Shown here piece after piece: positions 12,305 through 24,561 of a stretch of DNA of 64,000 nt. The stretch's first letter is position 1. Each line of letters opens with the position of its first letter. Location: NCBI GenBank assembly GCA_016647705.1, contig CM028335.1, positions 36,562,712 through 36,626,711 of the forward strand, written 5' to 3'. The translations under genes and the position numbers were made by a program. Below the pieces are notes generated by a model. The model was not told where the DNA came from and ran no database searches. It saw only the letters and a list, made by a program, of their open reading frames with translations. This DNA comes from Eucommia ulmoides. Taxonomy: Eukaryota; Streptophyta; Magnoliopsida; Garryales; Eucommiaceae.

Positions 12305-12309
12305 ACCTT

Positions 12310-14279
12310 AATACTACTTGGGTCCATGATGCTACTGTTGATAAGTGGACTCCTCATTTCATTATTCCATCTTCATCCACTTTAAGAACCCCAGTCTGTC
12401 CCTCCTCCACTGACGGCCAACCTATCATTTCTGGTTCCAATTTGGTCACTCATGGATTATCTTCCTCAAGTACAGCTACTCCAGTGGTTATCCCCGACTG
12501 TAACCCGTCCTCCACTGAACCCTTCAGTTCATCAGTATTTGATTCAGGTTTGAGCTCCTCACCAAATTTATCCACTACCTCTCTACCTTCTAACCTCGAC
12601 AGGGATCCTCCAAGAAACTCTCATCACATGATCACTCAGGCGAAGAATAATATCTATAAACCAATTCAAAAGTTATGCCTAAACACCTCCACTACCCATC
12701 ATGCTCTACTGCCTAGGCCAACATCATTGCCCGCCATCAAATCTGAGCCAAAATCTATGTCCAAAGCACTCAATGATCTCGATTAGAAAGCAACTAGGAA
12801 TGAAAAAATTCAAGCCTTATAGAAACAAGGCATATGGGAGCTCGTTCTATCCACTGCGAAATAGAAAGTAGTTGGCTCCAAATGGATTTTTCGAGTCAAT
12901 CTTAATTCGGATAGATCCTTAAATAAATATAAAGCACGTCTTGTTGCTCAAGGATTTGCCCAACACCCAAAAATTGATTATATTGAGACCTTCTCTCCCG
13001 TTGCCAAGCATACTACCGTTAGAGTTGTTCTCACTATTGTAGTCACACGAGGTTGGCCTTTACGACAGTTGGATGTCAATAATGCCTTCTTACATAGACA
13101 TCTGACCAAGAAGGTTTATATGGCTCAACCCAGAGGGTTTGTTGATCCTACAAAGTCTACATATGTTTGCAAACTCAAGAAGGTAATTTATGGTCTAAAA
13201 TAGGCCCCATCGGCTTGGTATTCGGAATTACAAAACTATTTTCTTACCTTGAGCTTTAAAGTCTCTCACGTTGATCATTGCCTCTTCATTTATAGTCAAT
13301 CGGGCATTATTATTTACTTGGTAGTCTATGTTGATAACTTGATTGTCACTGGGAGCAATCCAAATGTAGTAAATTAGTTCATTTTAAAACTTGGGTAGCG
13401 CTTCTCTATTAAAGATCTTGGTTCTCTTAACTATTTTCTTGGTGTTCAGGTTGTGAAAACCTCTAATAGACTCTTCTTATTGCAAGATAAGTATATCCAA
13501 GACATCTTTGAGAAAACACATATGGCAGGTGCGAAGGTAGTCAATACTCCTATGTCCACGGGAAATTCATTGCGCTTGGAGGAGAGCACCCATATTGATG
13601 ATGCCAAACTCTATCGCACTATTGTGGGCACATTACAGTATTTGGAATTAACTAGACTAGATATTGCCTTTGTCATTAACAAGCTTGCCCAATTTGCTCA
13701 CCGTCCAATGAAGAATCATTGGTCTACAGCCAAGCGTGTTATTCGTTACCTAGTTGGCACGGTAAACTATGGCCTCCTTATTCATCGTAAGTCTCCACTT
13801 GATCTTCATGCATTTCTGATGCAGATTGGGTAGGTAACAAGGATGATCATTCTTCCACAAATGCATTTATTTTTTATCTTGGTAAAAATTTGATCTCTTG
13901 GAGTTCAAATAAACAAAGGAGTGTAGTGAGATCATCAACTGAAGAGGAATATCGTTTTGTAGCCTCCGCCACTGCTAAAATTCAATGGGTCAAGAACTTA
14001 CTTCATGAGCTTGAAATCTCATTACTAAAGCATCCGGTGGTCTATTGTGATAATTTGAGGGCCACATATCTTGCAGCTAACCCTCTCTTTTATTCATGAA
14101 TGAAGCATCTTGAGGTTGATTATTATTTTGTCCGTACTCTAGTTCAAAATGGTCAACTTCAGGTGTCTCATATTTCTGGGAAAGAACAACTCACAAATTT
14201 ACTCATGAAACTTCTTCCCCGCTCTACGTTTGACAATCTTTGGCGCAAGATTAGCGTTTGCGATCACCCACCATCTTGA
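12310..14279 (+). pseudogene. Copia reverse transcriptase-RNase H remnant
   Basis: After a Ser/Thr/Pro-rich linker, the RT reads [54 protein letters not shown], then YVDNLIVTGSN where functional elements have YVDD. RNase H follows with ISWSSNKQRSVVRSSTEEEY and VVYCDNLRATYLAANP. In-frame stops occur at several former Gln/Trp codons (for example after VIYGLK). It is clearly dead. Confidence 0.85.
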
Positions 14280-14280
14280 G

Positions 14281-14516
14281 TGCCGTATAAGGAAACTTGA
14301 ATCTCTCCACTGATATAAGGAAAGTGTCTGTAATTACTTTGGTTGTCTGTAATTAATTTGATTGGGAAATGATTTACTTTGATTAGGAATTAATTAGGAT
14401 TTGATTATATATATTTTTGGTATTTTCCATATTCTAGCCTAGGTCTTTCTCTAAGCATCTTGTATATATATTACACTTCTAATATGAATAAAGGTGTAGG
14501 ATTACCTTCTCTGTTA
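14281..14516 (+). repeat. Copia 3' LTR
   Basis: Matches 8524-8778 along its length apart from a 5'-terminal indel (TGCCGTATAAGG) and a much shorter TA tract. The preceding polypurine tract is not recognisable (ATCTTGAG directly before). Confidence 0.88.
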
Positions 14517-14521
14517 GGAAT

Positions 14522-15170
14522 GTCCATGCATCAGCTCTTTATCAACCCGATATATTCGCATGTATAACATAAATGACGGAATTCACCTAGAAAACAAGCA
14601 ATCATAGTGGAAGAAAACCAAAAGTTGATAGATGTGGGTGTTTAAAATGAGATTACCTTCCCCGCATGGCTAGCTAATGTTGTTCTCGACAAGAAGGCGG
14701 AGAGAAAGTAGTATAATGTGCACTGATTACAAAGACCTTAACAAGGCATGCTTGAATGACTTCTTCCTTTTGTTGTCGATCAACATCTTAATAGACTCAA
14801 TCGTGGCATATGAGCTCCTTAGCTTCGTGGACTTATTTCTTAGCTATAACCAAATTTCCCTATACCCTCTAGATTGACGAAAGAAATATTTTATCATGGA
14901 TAAGGCAACATATTGCTACAAGGTAGCATCATTTGGGTTGAAGAACATGGCTACTACCTACCAGAGATTAATTAACAAAATATTCAAAGTAGAAATCGTT
15001 AAGTCGATAGACGTGTACGTAAATGATATGTTGGTAAAGAGCCTCGTCATCGTACGACATGTAAGGACCTCCAAAGGTGCTTCGACATCCTTTAGAGCCA
15101 CAATATGAATCTCAACCCTTTGAAGTGGATATTTTGGGGGTGGAATTAGAAAGTTTTTGGGTTTCATGGT
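14522..15170 (+). pseudogene. Ty3/gypsy reverse transcriptase remnant
   Basis: The reading gives MCTDYKDLNKAC, ELLSFVDLFLSYNQI, a frame with ATYCYKVASFGLKNMATTYQ, and SIDVYVNDMLVKS. These match the plant Ty3 RT series (TDLNKACPKD, SGYNQI, MPFGLKNAGATYQR, VYVDDMLVKS). The catalytic pair reads YVND. Stops and shifts separate the pieces. It is the continuation of the remnant at 7798-8518. Confidence 0.8.
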
Positions 15171-15270
15171 TCTGAAGAGGAGAATCGACGCTAATCCGGA
15201 CTATATTAAGTGATGAATATGATGTCCTCCCCACAGAACATAAACAAAGTCCTAACTCATTTCTCATCCA

Positions 15271-15648
15271 GCCAGGCTCTCAATGTTGTTTTGGTGCTCG
15301 AGTGAACCGATCATGGGTCATTTATCGTTGCAACTTTTGCCACTTACATGTCGCTTAGGTTCTCTTCCGAATTTGACAACACCTATTCAGAAAGTCATTA
15401 ATTATTCTGTGGTGTGGACTACCCAACGGAAGATAGCAACCAATATCTACCTAGATTGTGATGACTCGCCCCTGATTTCCTTACTTGGCCTTTAGGGTTG
15501 TGCTCCCTACATTTTCCTTCGCGTTCTCCGCTACTTCGGGAGGACTCAACATATTTCTGCTATAAATAACAAGGCTTCCTCGCGCTATACTTTTTAGTTT
15601 GGGGACGAGGCATGGGAGGCTGATGCCTACTCTTAGTTGCAGCAGCAC
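15271..15648. other. No recognisable feature (possible tail of the Ty3 remnant)
   Basis: Decayed sequence with no convincing domain. It ends at the TGACGC start of the LTR-like segment at 15649. Confidence 0.35.
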
Positions 15649-16041
15649 TGACGCACGATTCTCGAGAACAACACCTTTTGTGCCGTGTCATTCGAATCCA
15701 GATCATTTTGAAAACAAACTTATCATTTTCTTTGAAATGCTTTTGGACAAGTTTCAATTTTTCAAAATCTTCTTAAAATAGGTTTAGGGGTTCTTTTAGG
15801 CATTGATTTTGAACATTTTTTACTTGGGCTGAATTTTTGTGAAATTTTGGAGTCACTACCTAGCATGGGTTTTGAAAAGGTGTGCTAGGACACTGAATTT
15901 TGAAAAAAAAAAACTTTTAAAATGACCCAAATTTTGACTAAAAACCATAGGTCTTAACTAGAGTATCCTTTTAAGTCTGAGGATCGATTATGCTCGGAGA
16001 AGATGTTAGGCACCCTGAGACACCAGTTGAAAAATGGTACC

Positions 16042-17645
16042 TGATAGGTGTAAAATACTTACGTATTTTCCAATCGGTTTTGTTAGTTTTCAACTACGTT
16101 TATAGTTATTTTTATGTGTTTTAATATATTTTTATTCTTTTTGTATTAAAATAGGTGCGTGGGGTGAAAAAGTATGAAATTGGAGCGAAAACGATGTGAT
16201 CAAACCAAAGCAGACCAAGTTACGGTGGATAAATGAGCAAGGAGGCAACATTATAAAAGAAGCCCACCGCCTAGGCATCTAGACCTCCGCCTAGGTTGTG
16301 AAGATGCTAAGAACATTTCTAAGTCCACCGCCTACTTCTTTGCCTAGGCAGTCACCAAACCTACAAAGCCGGTACAGGTGCTGTAACTTCAAGGCTATTT
16401 TGGACTATGATGCAATCCAATTTTGGAAACACTCAAAACATGGAAGTTGTATATATTTTTCTTAGATTTCCATAGGTTTTTAAATCACCTCAATCGGAGT
16501 TCGGATAAATAAGTTACAATCAAAACAAAATTGCAAACCTGCAGTAACTTCGCCTAGGCGAAAATCCGACAAAATGTTAACCAACCTAACTTCTCCTAGG
16601 TGAATTTTTCTTCACCTAGGAGAATTCCCCTTGGCAAAATAGATATTTTGGAGATAATTTTTGGCCTATTTAAGCTCTTCTCTCCTCCTCTCTTCCCTCA
16701 TCTTCAGCCCTTAAGGCCTTAGGCCATATTTTAGGAGTAGGATTAGGTATTTTTGAGGGAGAGCGCTCAACCAAAGGTGGAGGATAAAGAGGGAAGCGAT
16801 TGTTTGACGGTTCTAGCGTTAATTCTTCGGATATAGGCTAAGTCACTCGTTTCTTCTCTTTGTTTTCTTTATTTTGGTAGTTGTTGATCATGTTTAGCTC
16901 ATTTTACATTGTATAAACGGTTAGGGCCATGAGTTAAACATGGATTGTAATAGGGATTAACGTATTATTTATGAAAATGTAGTTTTGGTTGAATTTGTGT
17001 TTCGTTCTTGGTTGTTCTTCGTATGTTGATTGTGTTGCTATGTTTTCTATGATTATATGCTAGTTTAGATATGTTGATAATACGGGATTTGACACTCGAG
17101 AAATGTAACCCCGGATTTAGACTAGGGTTAACACAACACGACAATCTAACGACCTGGGAGGGCATTAGAAAGTGTGCAATCGATGACGTTAGGGCGAGAC
17201 TGACGTGACCTTGAGTCGTTAAGACATTGAGGGGCACTTCGACGTTGAAATGAAGTCACGTATTCCCCCGTCTTACACTCGGAAGAGGTGGCGAGAGAGT
17301 TTACGAACCGAGATTGTCGGATACACCGAATGCCATTAATGTTAACTAAAACGAAATTAAACGTATTTAAGTAAATAAGGTTAATCCCTAGGCAATCTAC
17401 TCCCCTAAACAATCTCAAATTAGTATTTATAGTATAGTTAACTTAATTAGTATTTTAGTTTAGTATTAGTATTAAATTAAATTCCATTTTTGTCTCCTAG
17501 ATAAAGTCAGGTTATGACAATCGTGATACTTGATAGTAACAACACCAATCCTTGTGGATACGATACCCGACCGAAAGGTCCATTATACTAAAACTTGATC
17601 CGTACGCTTGCGGTGAAAGTGACAGCGCTTATTTAGCGGGCACCA
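16042..17645 (+). repeat. Element A 5' LTR
   Basis: 1604 bp. The U3 holds a cluster of CCTAGG palindromes (about 16267-16622). A TATTTAAG box lies at 16667-16674. It is 83 bp longer than the 3' LTR, partly because it keeps palindromic units the other copy lacks. Open frames here (for example around 17000-17400) are not genes. Confidence 0.88.
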
Positions 17646-17651
17646 AGTTTT

Positions 17652-17672
17652 TAGCGCCGTTGCCAGGGATTG
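17652..17672 (+). other. Element A primer-binding site (tRNA-Asp type)
   Basis: TAGCGCCGTTGCCAGGGATTG lies just inside the LTR. It matches, with two differences, the TGGCGCCGTTGCCGGGGAT complement of the tRNA-Asp 3' end. A second, closer copy of the first bases (TGGCGCCGTTGCAGGGG) lies at 17776. Confidence 0.75.
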
Positions 17673-19623
17673 TTTTGATGTTATTATCGGAGAAACGCGG
17701 TAACAACTCAGAACTTAAGTTTTAGATAGGAGAAGCAAGTGTACGTATTCTAGTCCTGTCAACGCACCAAGTTTTTGGCGCCGTTGCAGGGGATTGGAAG
17801 GAGTGTTACTATTTATATTGGGAGTAAATAGCTTGATTTTAATCAAGGCATTTTTACTGTATATAATTTTTCTTGGTAGTTTTGTTTTTGTTTTCCTACA
17901 GGATGCTTGAAGATGTTAGATCGACAGGTACTCTTGTGTTTCGTTCATTGAAAAATCTCGCTAGTCTTGAGGACATGTGTCGGGCTAAGGACATTAAACC
18001 AAGCACTTCTTGGGAGGCAACCTAGGGTCACAAATAAGTTAGATACATCTCCATCGATTTGAGTCAGAGGCGAGATCCTCTCGCCTCTCAGGTACGTGTT
18101 CTAAACCCCTGTCTTCAATATCGTGCTATATACTATCATTGGGATCACTGACGGCTCGTTTAGGACATCACCTGTGTTGAGTTGGTAGTGATGTGTAGTA
18201 TGTTTTAGTATGTGTTTATGTTTTTAGTTAAATTTTACTGTCTTTATCGTATACATACTCGTTTAGGATTAGTTTGTTAGTTTAGATAGTGTTTTGTGCT
18301 ACGTTTTGACGTCATCTGGGCCTATACCCGATGATGACTCTATCCCCTGATTGTTTTAAGGTCGAGCGTAAAGCTCATTCATGTGTGTTATGTGTGCTTG
18401 ACGTATCGTCTTAGTAAAAGTTATTGTGGATCCTAAATGCACGAGCACGTAAACTCAGTATAGCACTATCTAATTGATTTGAAACCGATTATCCTTCACT
18501 CAATTTTATGACAATAAGGATTCTAGAACTTGATTTGGGGAAAATTCGAGGCGAAATCCTAGGCGAGGTTGTTTAGGAGATATGATTTAGGCATTCATTT
18601 GATCACTTGAGCCTTTTAAGCTTACCTTGATGAATCATTACCCTTTGTTACCCTGTTGAAGCTTAAAAACCGTTTCAATTCTGAATACTTAACAAATACC
18701 ATAGCCAATTGAACTTTTTCTAAACCTATATCACTAAACTGAAGGCACAATTTGAGTGAATCAAGTTAGCATTTCGCTACTTGATGTGATCGATTGGGTT
18801 TAGGCCGAAATTCTAATTGGTTCGGTATTCGAGTACTCGTTTGTCGTTTGTCGTTCATATTGTTTGCACATTCCTAAGGTTATAAGAATTCGAATACGTT
18901 TTGGGGTGTGTTACTTAATCATTTTTGCACACTCTTAAAATTGTAGAAATTCGAATGATTTTGGGGGTGTGTTAAAAAAAATAAAAAAAAAAATAAAAAA
19001 AAAATAGTTTCTTTTTTACATAACAAGTGAGTACAACGTTCTTAAATGTTTGTTCAGGGTTGTTTCTAATTAAACTATGGGGTTTCAAGTGTGAGAGTGC
19101 CAAGTGATGTGCCTCGGGTAACGTTAAGTTAATGACGTTAACCTATTTTCTATTCCAAAATACCCTCGGCCATTATTCTAAAACTGAACCAAACCCTACT
19201 GATCTTCATGAACCTCCAAACCTATATTAGTGGAGAATAGATCCCAGGTCAGACGTATGGATTCCCTATACCTTCAAGGTTTTAGTCATGATCTTTATTT
19301 AGGGATAATCCCATCTAATCAATGGATAGTAGTATATTTGAGTTTAATCACACACACTTAAACAAGATCTAGAATGACGCTTACTATTTTTGAACGTTGA
19401 AATTCTAGAACACCACATAGTGTGATTTATGCTTGAACTTGACAGGTTTAAGGGCCGATGAGGGGAAAATCCTTCGGCTGGTAGATGATATTCAAAACTT
19501 CCACATTTTTGTTTTTAGTGTTTCTCGTTTGTAGTTTTTAATTTCATAATTAGTTTTTATATTTTCTTGTATTGTGTGAGTGTTTTGCTCAAGAACTAGT
19601 AAAATTCTGAGTTTGGGGGTATT
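17673..19623 (+). other. Element A interior, non-coding
   Basis: No gag or pol was found. It holds a decayed version of the short open frame seen in E1 and E2 (near 17900-18020), a perfect 10-bp stem-loop at 18066-18088 followed by CAG/GTACGT, PPT-like TTTTGGGGG motifs near 18960, and the true polypurine tract at 19609-19623. It is alignable with E1 and E2 interiors over nearly the whole length. Confidence 0.75.
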
Positions 19624-21144
19624 TGATAGATGTAAAATACTTACGTATTTTCAAATTGGTTTCATTAGTTTTTGAGTACATTTATAGTTATTTTTATGTG
19701 TTTTAATATATTTTTATTCTTTTTGTATTAAAATAGGTGCATGAGGTGAAAATGTATGAAATCGGAGCGAAAACGATGTGATCAAACCAAAGGCGGACGA
19801 AGTTACGGTGGATAAATTAGCAAGGAGGCAACATTGTGAAAGAAGCCCACCACCTAGGCTGTGAAGATGCTGAGAACATTTCCAAGTCCACCACCTACTT
19901 CTTCGCGTAGGCAGTCATCAAACCTGCAAAGCTAGTACAGGTGCTGCAACTTCAAGCCTATTTTGGACTATGATGCAATCTGATTTTGGAAACACTCAAA
20001 ACATGGAAGTTGTATATCTTTTTCTTAGCTTTCCATAGGTTTTTTATTCACCTAAATCGGAGTTTGTATGAATAAGTTACAATCAAAACAAAATTGAAAA
20101 CCTGTAGTAACTTCTCCTAGGTGAATTCCTCTGTGCAGAATAGATATTTTGGAGATATTTTTTGGCCTATTTAAGCTCTTCTCTCCTCCTCTCTTCCCTT
20201 CTCTTCAGCCCTTAAGGACTTAGGCCATATTTTAGGAGTATGATTAGGGATTTTTGAGGGAGAGCTCTCAACCCAAGGTGGAGGATGAAGAGGGAAGCGA
20301 TCGTTTGACGGTTCTAGCGCCAATTCTTCGGATATAGGCTAAGTTACTCGTTTCTTCTCTTTGTTTTCTTCATTTTGGTAGTTTTTGAGCATGTTTAGCT
20401 CATTTTACATCGTATAAAAGGTTAGGGCCATGAGTTAAACATGGATTGTAATAGGGATTAACGTATTATTTATGAAAATGTAGTTTTAGTTGAATTTGTG
20501 TTTCATTCTTGGTTGTTCTTCGTATGTTGATTGTGTTGCCGTGTTTTCTATATTATATTCTAGTTTAGATATATTGAGAATACGGGGTTTGACACTCGGG
20601 AGAGGTAACCCCGAATTCGGACTAGGGTTAACACAATACGACAATCTAACGACCCGGGAGAGCGTCAGAAAGTGTGCAATCGATGACGTTGGGACGAGAC
20701 ACACGTGACCTATAGTCGTTAAGACGTTGAGGGGACTTCAGCATTGACACGAAGTCACGTATTCCCCCGTCTTACACTCGAAAGAGGTGGCGAGGGAGTT
20801 TACGAACCGAGATTGTCGGATACACCAAACACCGTTAATGTTAACTAAAACGAAATCAAATGCATTTAAGTAAATAAGGTTAATCCCTAAGAAATCTACT
20901 CCCCTAAACAATCTCAAATTAGTATTTATAGTATAATTAACTTAATTAGTATTTTAGTTTAGTATTAGTATTAAATTAAATTCTATTTTTGTCGCCTAGA
21001 TAAAGTCAGGTTATGACAATCGCGATACTCAATAGTAACAACACCAATCCCTGTGGATACGATACCCAGCCGAAAGGTCCATTATACTAAAACTTTATCC
21101 GTACGCTTGCGGTGAAAGTGACAGCGCTTATTTAGCCGCCACCA
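19624..21144 (+). repeat. Element A 3' LTR
   Basis: 1521 bp, TGATAG...CACCA. Compared with the 5' LTR it lacks parts of the CCTAGG cluster. A TATTTAAG box lies at 20169-20176. Confidence 0.88.
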
Positions 21145-21514
21145 GTACCTAGTGTCTAAATATTTTAAATTAAACCAATTTCAAGTGTTGTCTGATTTGA
21201 TTGATTGACATAATATTTTTTCCATTTTCCTTTTTATTTATGCAAATGAAGTAAATCTAATAAACAAATAAGTAGCAAAACAAGTAATAAAACAAGTAAA
21301 CTAAAATATAAAATGTCCCCCTTTTAAACAACTGATCAATTATGGATGAACCAACAAGCTTGGTCCTCGGGGGTTGTTTGATTTTAGTTTAAATTATGAT
21401 GGAAAAAACTTATGTATGAAAAAGAAAAGAAATAAAATTTTAAGACTTGTCCACCAAGACAAAATTTTATTAAAAAAGGTGTTACCTTTGTTAAGAAAAC
21501 AATTTAAAGACTAA

Positions 21515-22195
21515 GGGCATATTTGATAAAAAAAAAATAAAAAATTAAGTGTTTAAAACAGATTATATTAAGTACTTAATTAATTAAGTTTGTTTGATAA
21601 ATGTAATTAGTATCACTTAATTAATTAAGTTAACTTAAAAATTAAGTCAAAATGTGAGTAAAAAATTAAGTCAAAGTCCCTTCACTTATTTTTTTTTTTT
21701 ACTTAATGCACTTCATTATTTTCCACTTAAAAAAAAATATGTTTTAACTATTTTACCCTTGATTCCTTGTGAGGGTTAAATTTGAACTAGGATTAATGAG
21801 AATTGAATTAATTTTGGATTATTTTATAGTTTTAATTTTATTTTATATTTAAATTATTGTTATAATTTAATTTAAGCAATCAAATTACATAAAAAATACA
21901 TAATATTTACATATTTTTAAGTTAATTTCTACTTTTAATTTTAATATAATTTTTTTTTTAAAATGGCACCCTAATTTTATTGTTTCGTTTTCAATTTTTT
22001 TTTTCTTTACATTATCTTGATTCAAAAGTAGTTATGTAAATTAAACAATTTTCAGCATACAAATTTTGTACTTATCAAACAAATAAAAAAAATTCAGCAC
22101 TTAAATTTTCAGCACAATTTTATCAAACAACCTTCTTAAATTTTCAGCACTTAAAATTTCAGCACTTAAAAATTAAGTCGTTATCAAACAAGCCC
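21515..22195. mobile_element. Non-autonomous PIF/Harbinger element (MITE-like)
   Basis: 681 bp with terminal inverted repeats (GGGCATATTTGATAA / TTATCAAACAAGCCC) and 3-bp TAA duplications at 21512-21514 and 22196-22198. The subterminal sequence (TTCAGCACTTAAA repeats, TTATCTTGATTCAA) is shared with the right end of the coding element at 22901-27384. It is therefore an internal-deletion derivative of the same family. Confidence 0.88.
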
Positions 22196-22198
22196 TAA

Positions 22199-22897
22199 GA
22201 AAATATTTTTTATTGTTTTTCCTTAATGATGAAATGATTTTGAGAAAAAAAAAAAAAAAAAAAAAAAAAGAAGAATTTAAAAAAAACATTTAAACATTTT
22301 TTTTAGTTTTACCTTATGAAAAAAAATATATTTTAAAGCAATAAAAAGTTTGGCTTTTTATGAAAAAAAAACGTTTAAAAAACTTTTATTTAGACTTTTC
22401 TTATGACGGAAAAAATATTTTTTTAGTGAGTAAAGAAAGGAGTTTGTTTTCTTATGAACAAAACAAACCTATTAAATAAATTAAAAATAGAGTTTAGGTT
22501 ATGAAGGAAACACATTTTAAATTTACTCGTTTAATTTTTCTAGAAATGTTCTAAGCAAAAGGTTTGGTTTTCTTAAAAAGAAAAATACATTTTTAGGGTA
22601 AAAAAAAATCTTTATATGAAAATACATTTTTTGAAAAATATTTTTAAAGTAGAGAAAACCATTTCCAACATTTAAAGAACCCGTTTTGGTTTTATTTGTA
22701 CCATTTTTAGATTAACATGAAAAGAACATTAAAATTTTATTAAGAACTTTCTTATAAAAAACATCTTCTTGGTTTTCTTAGATGAAGGAAACTATTTTCT
22801 TAAAATCAAAATTATCTTTTATGGAAAGAACTTTTTAGATTAAAAAAACAAAAGAACATTTTTTGAAATTTTTTGTTTTAAAATAAAACAAAGAAAC
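22199..22897. other. AT-rich segment of the split left LTR
   Basis: A-rich sequence with repeated TTTTCTTATGAA-like phrases and no gene. It lies between the two Harbinger elements and is interpreted as continuing the interrupted left LTR of the 15.6-38.1 kb element. Confidence 0.4.
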
Positions 22898-23239
22898 TTA
22901 GGGCTTGTTTGATAAAAAAAAATTAAGTACTTAAAACTGATTAAATTAAGTATTTAATGAATTAAGTGTGTTTGACAAATGTAATAAAAATTACTTAATT
23001 AATTAAGTTTGCTTAAAAATTAAGTGAAATATTAAGTTAAAAATTCAGTAAAACCCCCATTGCTTATTTTTTTTTTTACAGAATGCGCTCAGAATTTTTT
23101 AAATTAAAAAAAAAAAAAAGTAGAATTGACCATTTTGCCCTTAGGGAACTAGGGTTCTTCTGCTGATTTTCATTTGATCGATCGATCTCATTTCGTCGCT
23201 ATGTAGAGAGCCATTTTGGCGGTCTGAGAAGAGACACGA

Positions 23240-23370
23240 TATGAGAAGAGAGACGACGCCGGCGAGCTTCGAAGAGGAGCGGCGGTGGAGAGCTTAAAAG
23301 AGGAGCGGCAGTGGCGGCGACGAGCTTAGAAGAGGAACGACAGCGGCGGCGACGAGCTTAGAAGAAAGGC
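23240..23370 (+). repeat. Short GC-rich repeat in the Harbinger leader
   Basis: A unit around GAGCTTAGAAGAGGARCGRC occurs about three to four times at roughly 36-bp spacing in a locally GC-rich stretch. It probably lies in the 5' UTR of the MYB-like gene. Confidence 0.55.
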
Positions 23371-23588
23371 GGTGAATAGGGAAAGCAACAAGGTATGTTC
23401 TTCGAATCTATAGTTTAGGGTTTAGGCTTTCTTCATATATATGTTTTTCTATTTCGAAATCTGAAATTTTTGCTTGATATATGAGATTTCTGTTCTTTTA
23501 TTTTGATTTCAAACTAGTACACATTGATTTTGGTTTTGGTTTTTATAATGTTTATGATTATGGGTGAAGGATTACCTGATCTTAAATT

Positions 23589-23905
23589 CCAGTTTCGGTT
23601 CTCTAATATCTGAGAACAAAAACTGTAATCAAGAACAGAAACATGGCCTATTTGAGTCAAGAACAGAAACAGGGCCTATTTCCAGTTTCGGTTCTCTGAT
23701 ATCTGAGAACAAAAACTGTAATCAAGAATAGAAACATGGCCTATTTGAGTCAAGAACAGAAACAGGGCCTATTTCCAGTTTCCTCGGCTCTTTGATATCT
23801 AAGAACAAAAACAGTAATCAAGAACAGAAACATGGCCTATTTGAGTCAAGAACAGAAACAGAGCCTATTGTTCTCTAATATCTGAGAACAAAAATAGTAA
23901 TTAAG
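23589..23905 (+). repeat. 93-bp tandem repeat in the Harbinger leader
   Basis: Units start CCAGTTTC at 23589, 23682 and 23775, giving exact 93-bp spacing, with a partial fourth unit to about 23900. Each unit contains AAGAACAGAAACATGGCC and TTTGAGTCAAGAACAG phrases, which are themselves internally repetitive. Confidence 0.9.
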
Positions 23906-24561
23906 AACAAAAACAGTAATTAAGAACAAAAATTGCAGCTTTAAAACCCTGCACCTCTCAACCTTATAGGACTTGTGATAGCTACACTTGGGAAGAAAGT
24001 GGCCTGCTAAAGCTCCCAAAATTTCTGCACATTAACAACCCCACCATCTGCACACTATCCTTCACAGTAGCAAGCTCCTCAATTTACATTCTAACACCCA
24101 GCCATGGAGACCAAGACACTGTCAATCTGCAACGAATGAAGGGTAGCAAGCTATTTCCTAACTTGAATACACAACAGCAAATAATCAACAACACCACCTA
24201 TCGCCTTTTTTTCTTTTTCTTTTTCTTTTTTTAACAGCATACCCTTAATTCAGTAGACCATCATCTTTATTTGATTGACGAATGACTATTTCACACTAAA
24301 CCATATGATCTGTCATAGAAATTAAAATATATGGTGTATGTGCTGCTTAGAATAACCAATAGTTGTACTTCATCAAGTGTTCTTGTGCGTGTGAATTTTT
24401 TCTTTGGATATGTTGGTGACGGTCATATATTTTACATATATTTGAATACATATTCTTCCAAGTCGATCAACATATAATAATTTGATCATTGCGTGCAAAT
24501 AAGCTACTATGTTTTTTAATTTACACTTGTATTATGTTTTTTCAATCAAACCGGTATAGGT

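Larger units (their letters stand above)
8524..14516 (+). mobile_element. Ty1/copia LTR retrotransposon, defective, nested in Ty3
   Basis: It has two related LTRs (8524-8778 and 14281-14516), a primer-binding site directly after the left LTR, and gag-PR-INT-RT-RNaseH order (integrase before RT, hence copia). It is flanked by perfect 5-bp duplications GGAAT at 8519-8523 and 14517-14521. The LTRs differ by roughly ten substitutions by eye plus indels, so it is not recent. All coding domains carry stops or frameshifts, and a solo LTR interrupts it at 11747-12304. Confidence 0.92.
7798..15270 (+). mobile_element. Decayed Ty3/gypsy element, split by a copia insertion
   Basis: Protease-like sequence (7798-8518) and reverse transcriptase (14522-15170) lie in the same order and strand as in plant Ty3 pol. 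If 8524-14521 (copia plus one GGAAT) is removed, the frame reads DVFVWLHSELSGMSMHQLFINP-like sequence (interrupted here: DVFVWLHSELSG / MSMHQLFINP). This matches the DVFAW linker that precedes Ty3 reverse transcriptase. LTRs were not identified. Confidence 0.7.
16042..21144 (+). mobile_element. Element A: complete non-autonomous LTR retrotransposon
   Basis: LTRs at 16042-17645 and 19624-21144 start TGATAG and end CACCA. The element is flanked by GTACC at 16037-16041 and 21145-21149. A tRNA-Asp-type primer site follows the 5' LTR, and a polypurine tract (GAGTTTGGGGGTATT) directly precedes the 3' LTR. The 1978-bp interior has no gag or pol. This is the structure of a large retrotransposon derivative, probably of the Athila group given the primer site and long LTRs (inference). 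It shares LTR and interior with E1 and E2 at 56-64 kb. Confidence 0.88.

Noticed and set aside
12241..12786. 181-codon frame as an independent gene
   Set aside because: Its first ~20 codons are solo-LTR sequence and the rest is the copia INT-RT linker.
17146..17418. 90-codon minus-strand frames, similar to frames at 20486-20708
   Set aside because: They lie in the duplicated LTR region of element A; the similarity is that of the DNA repeat, not of a protein.
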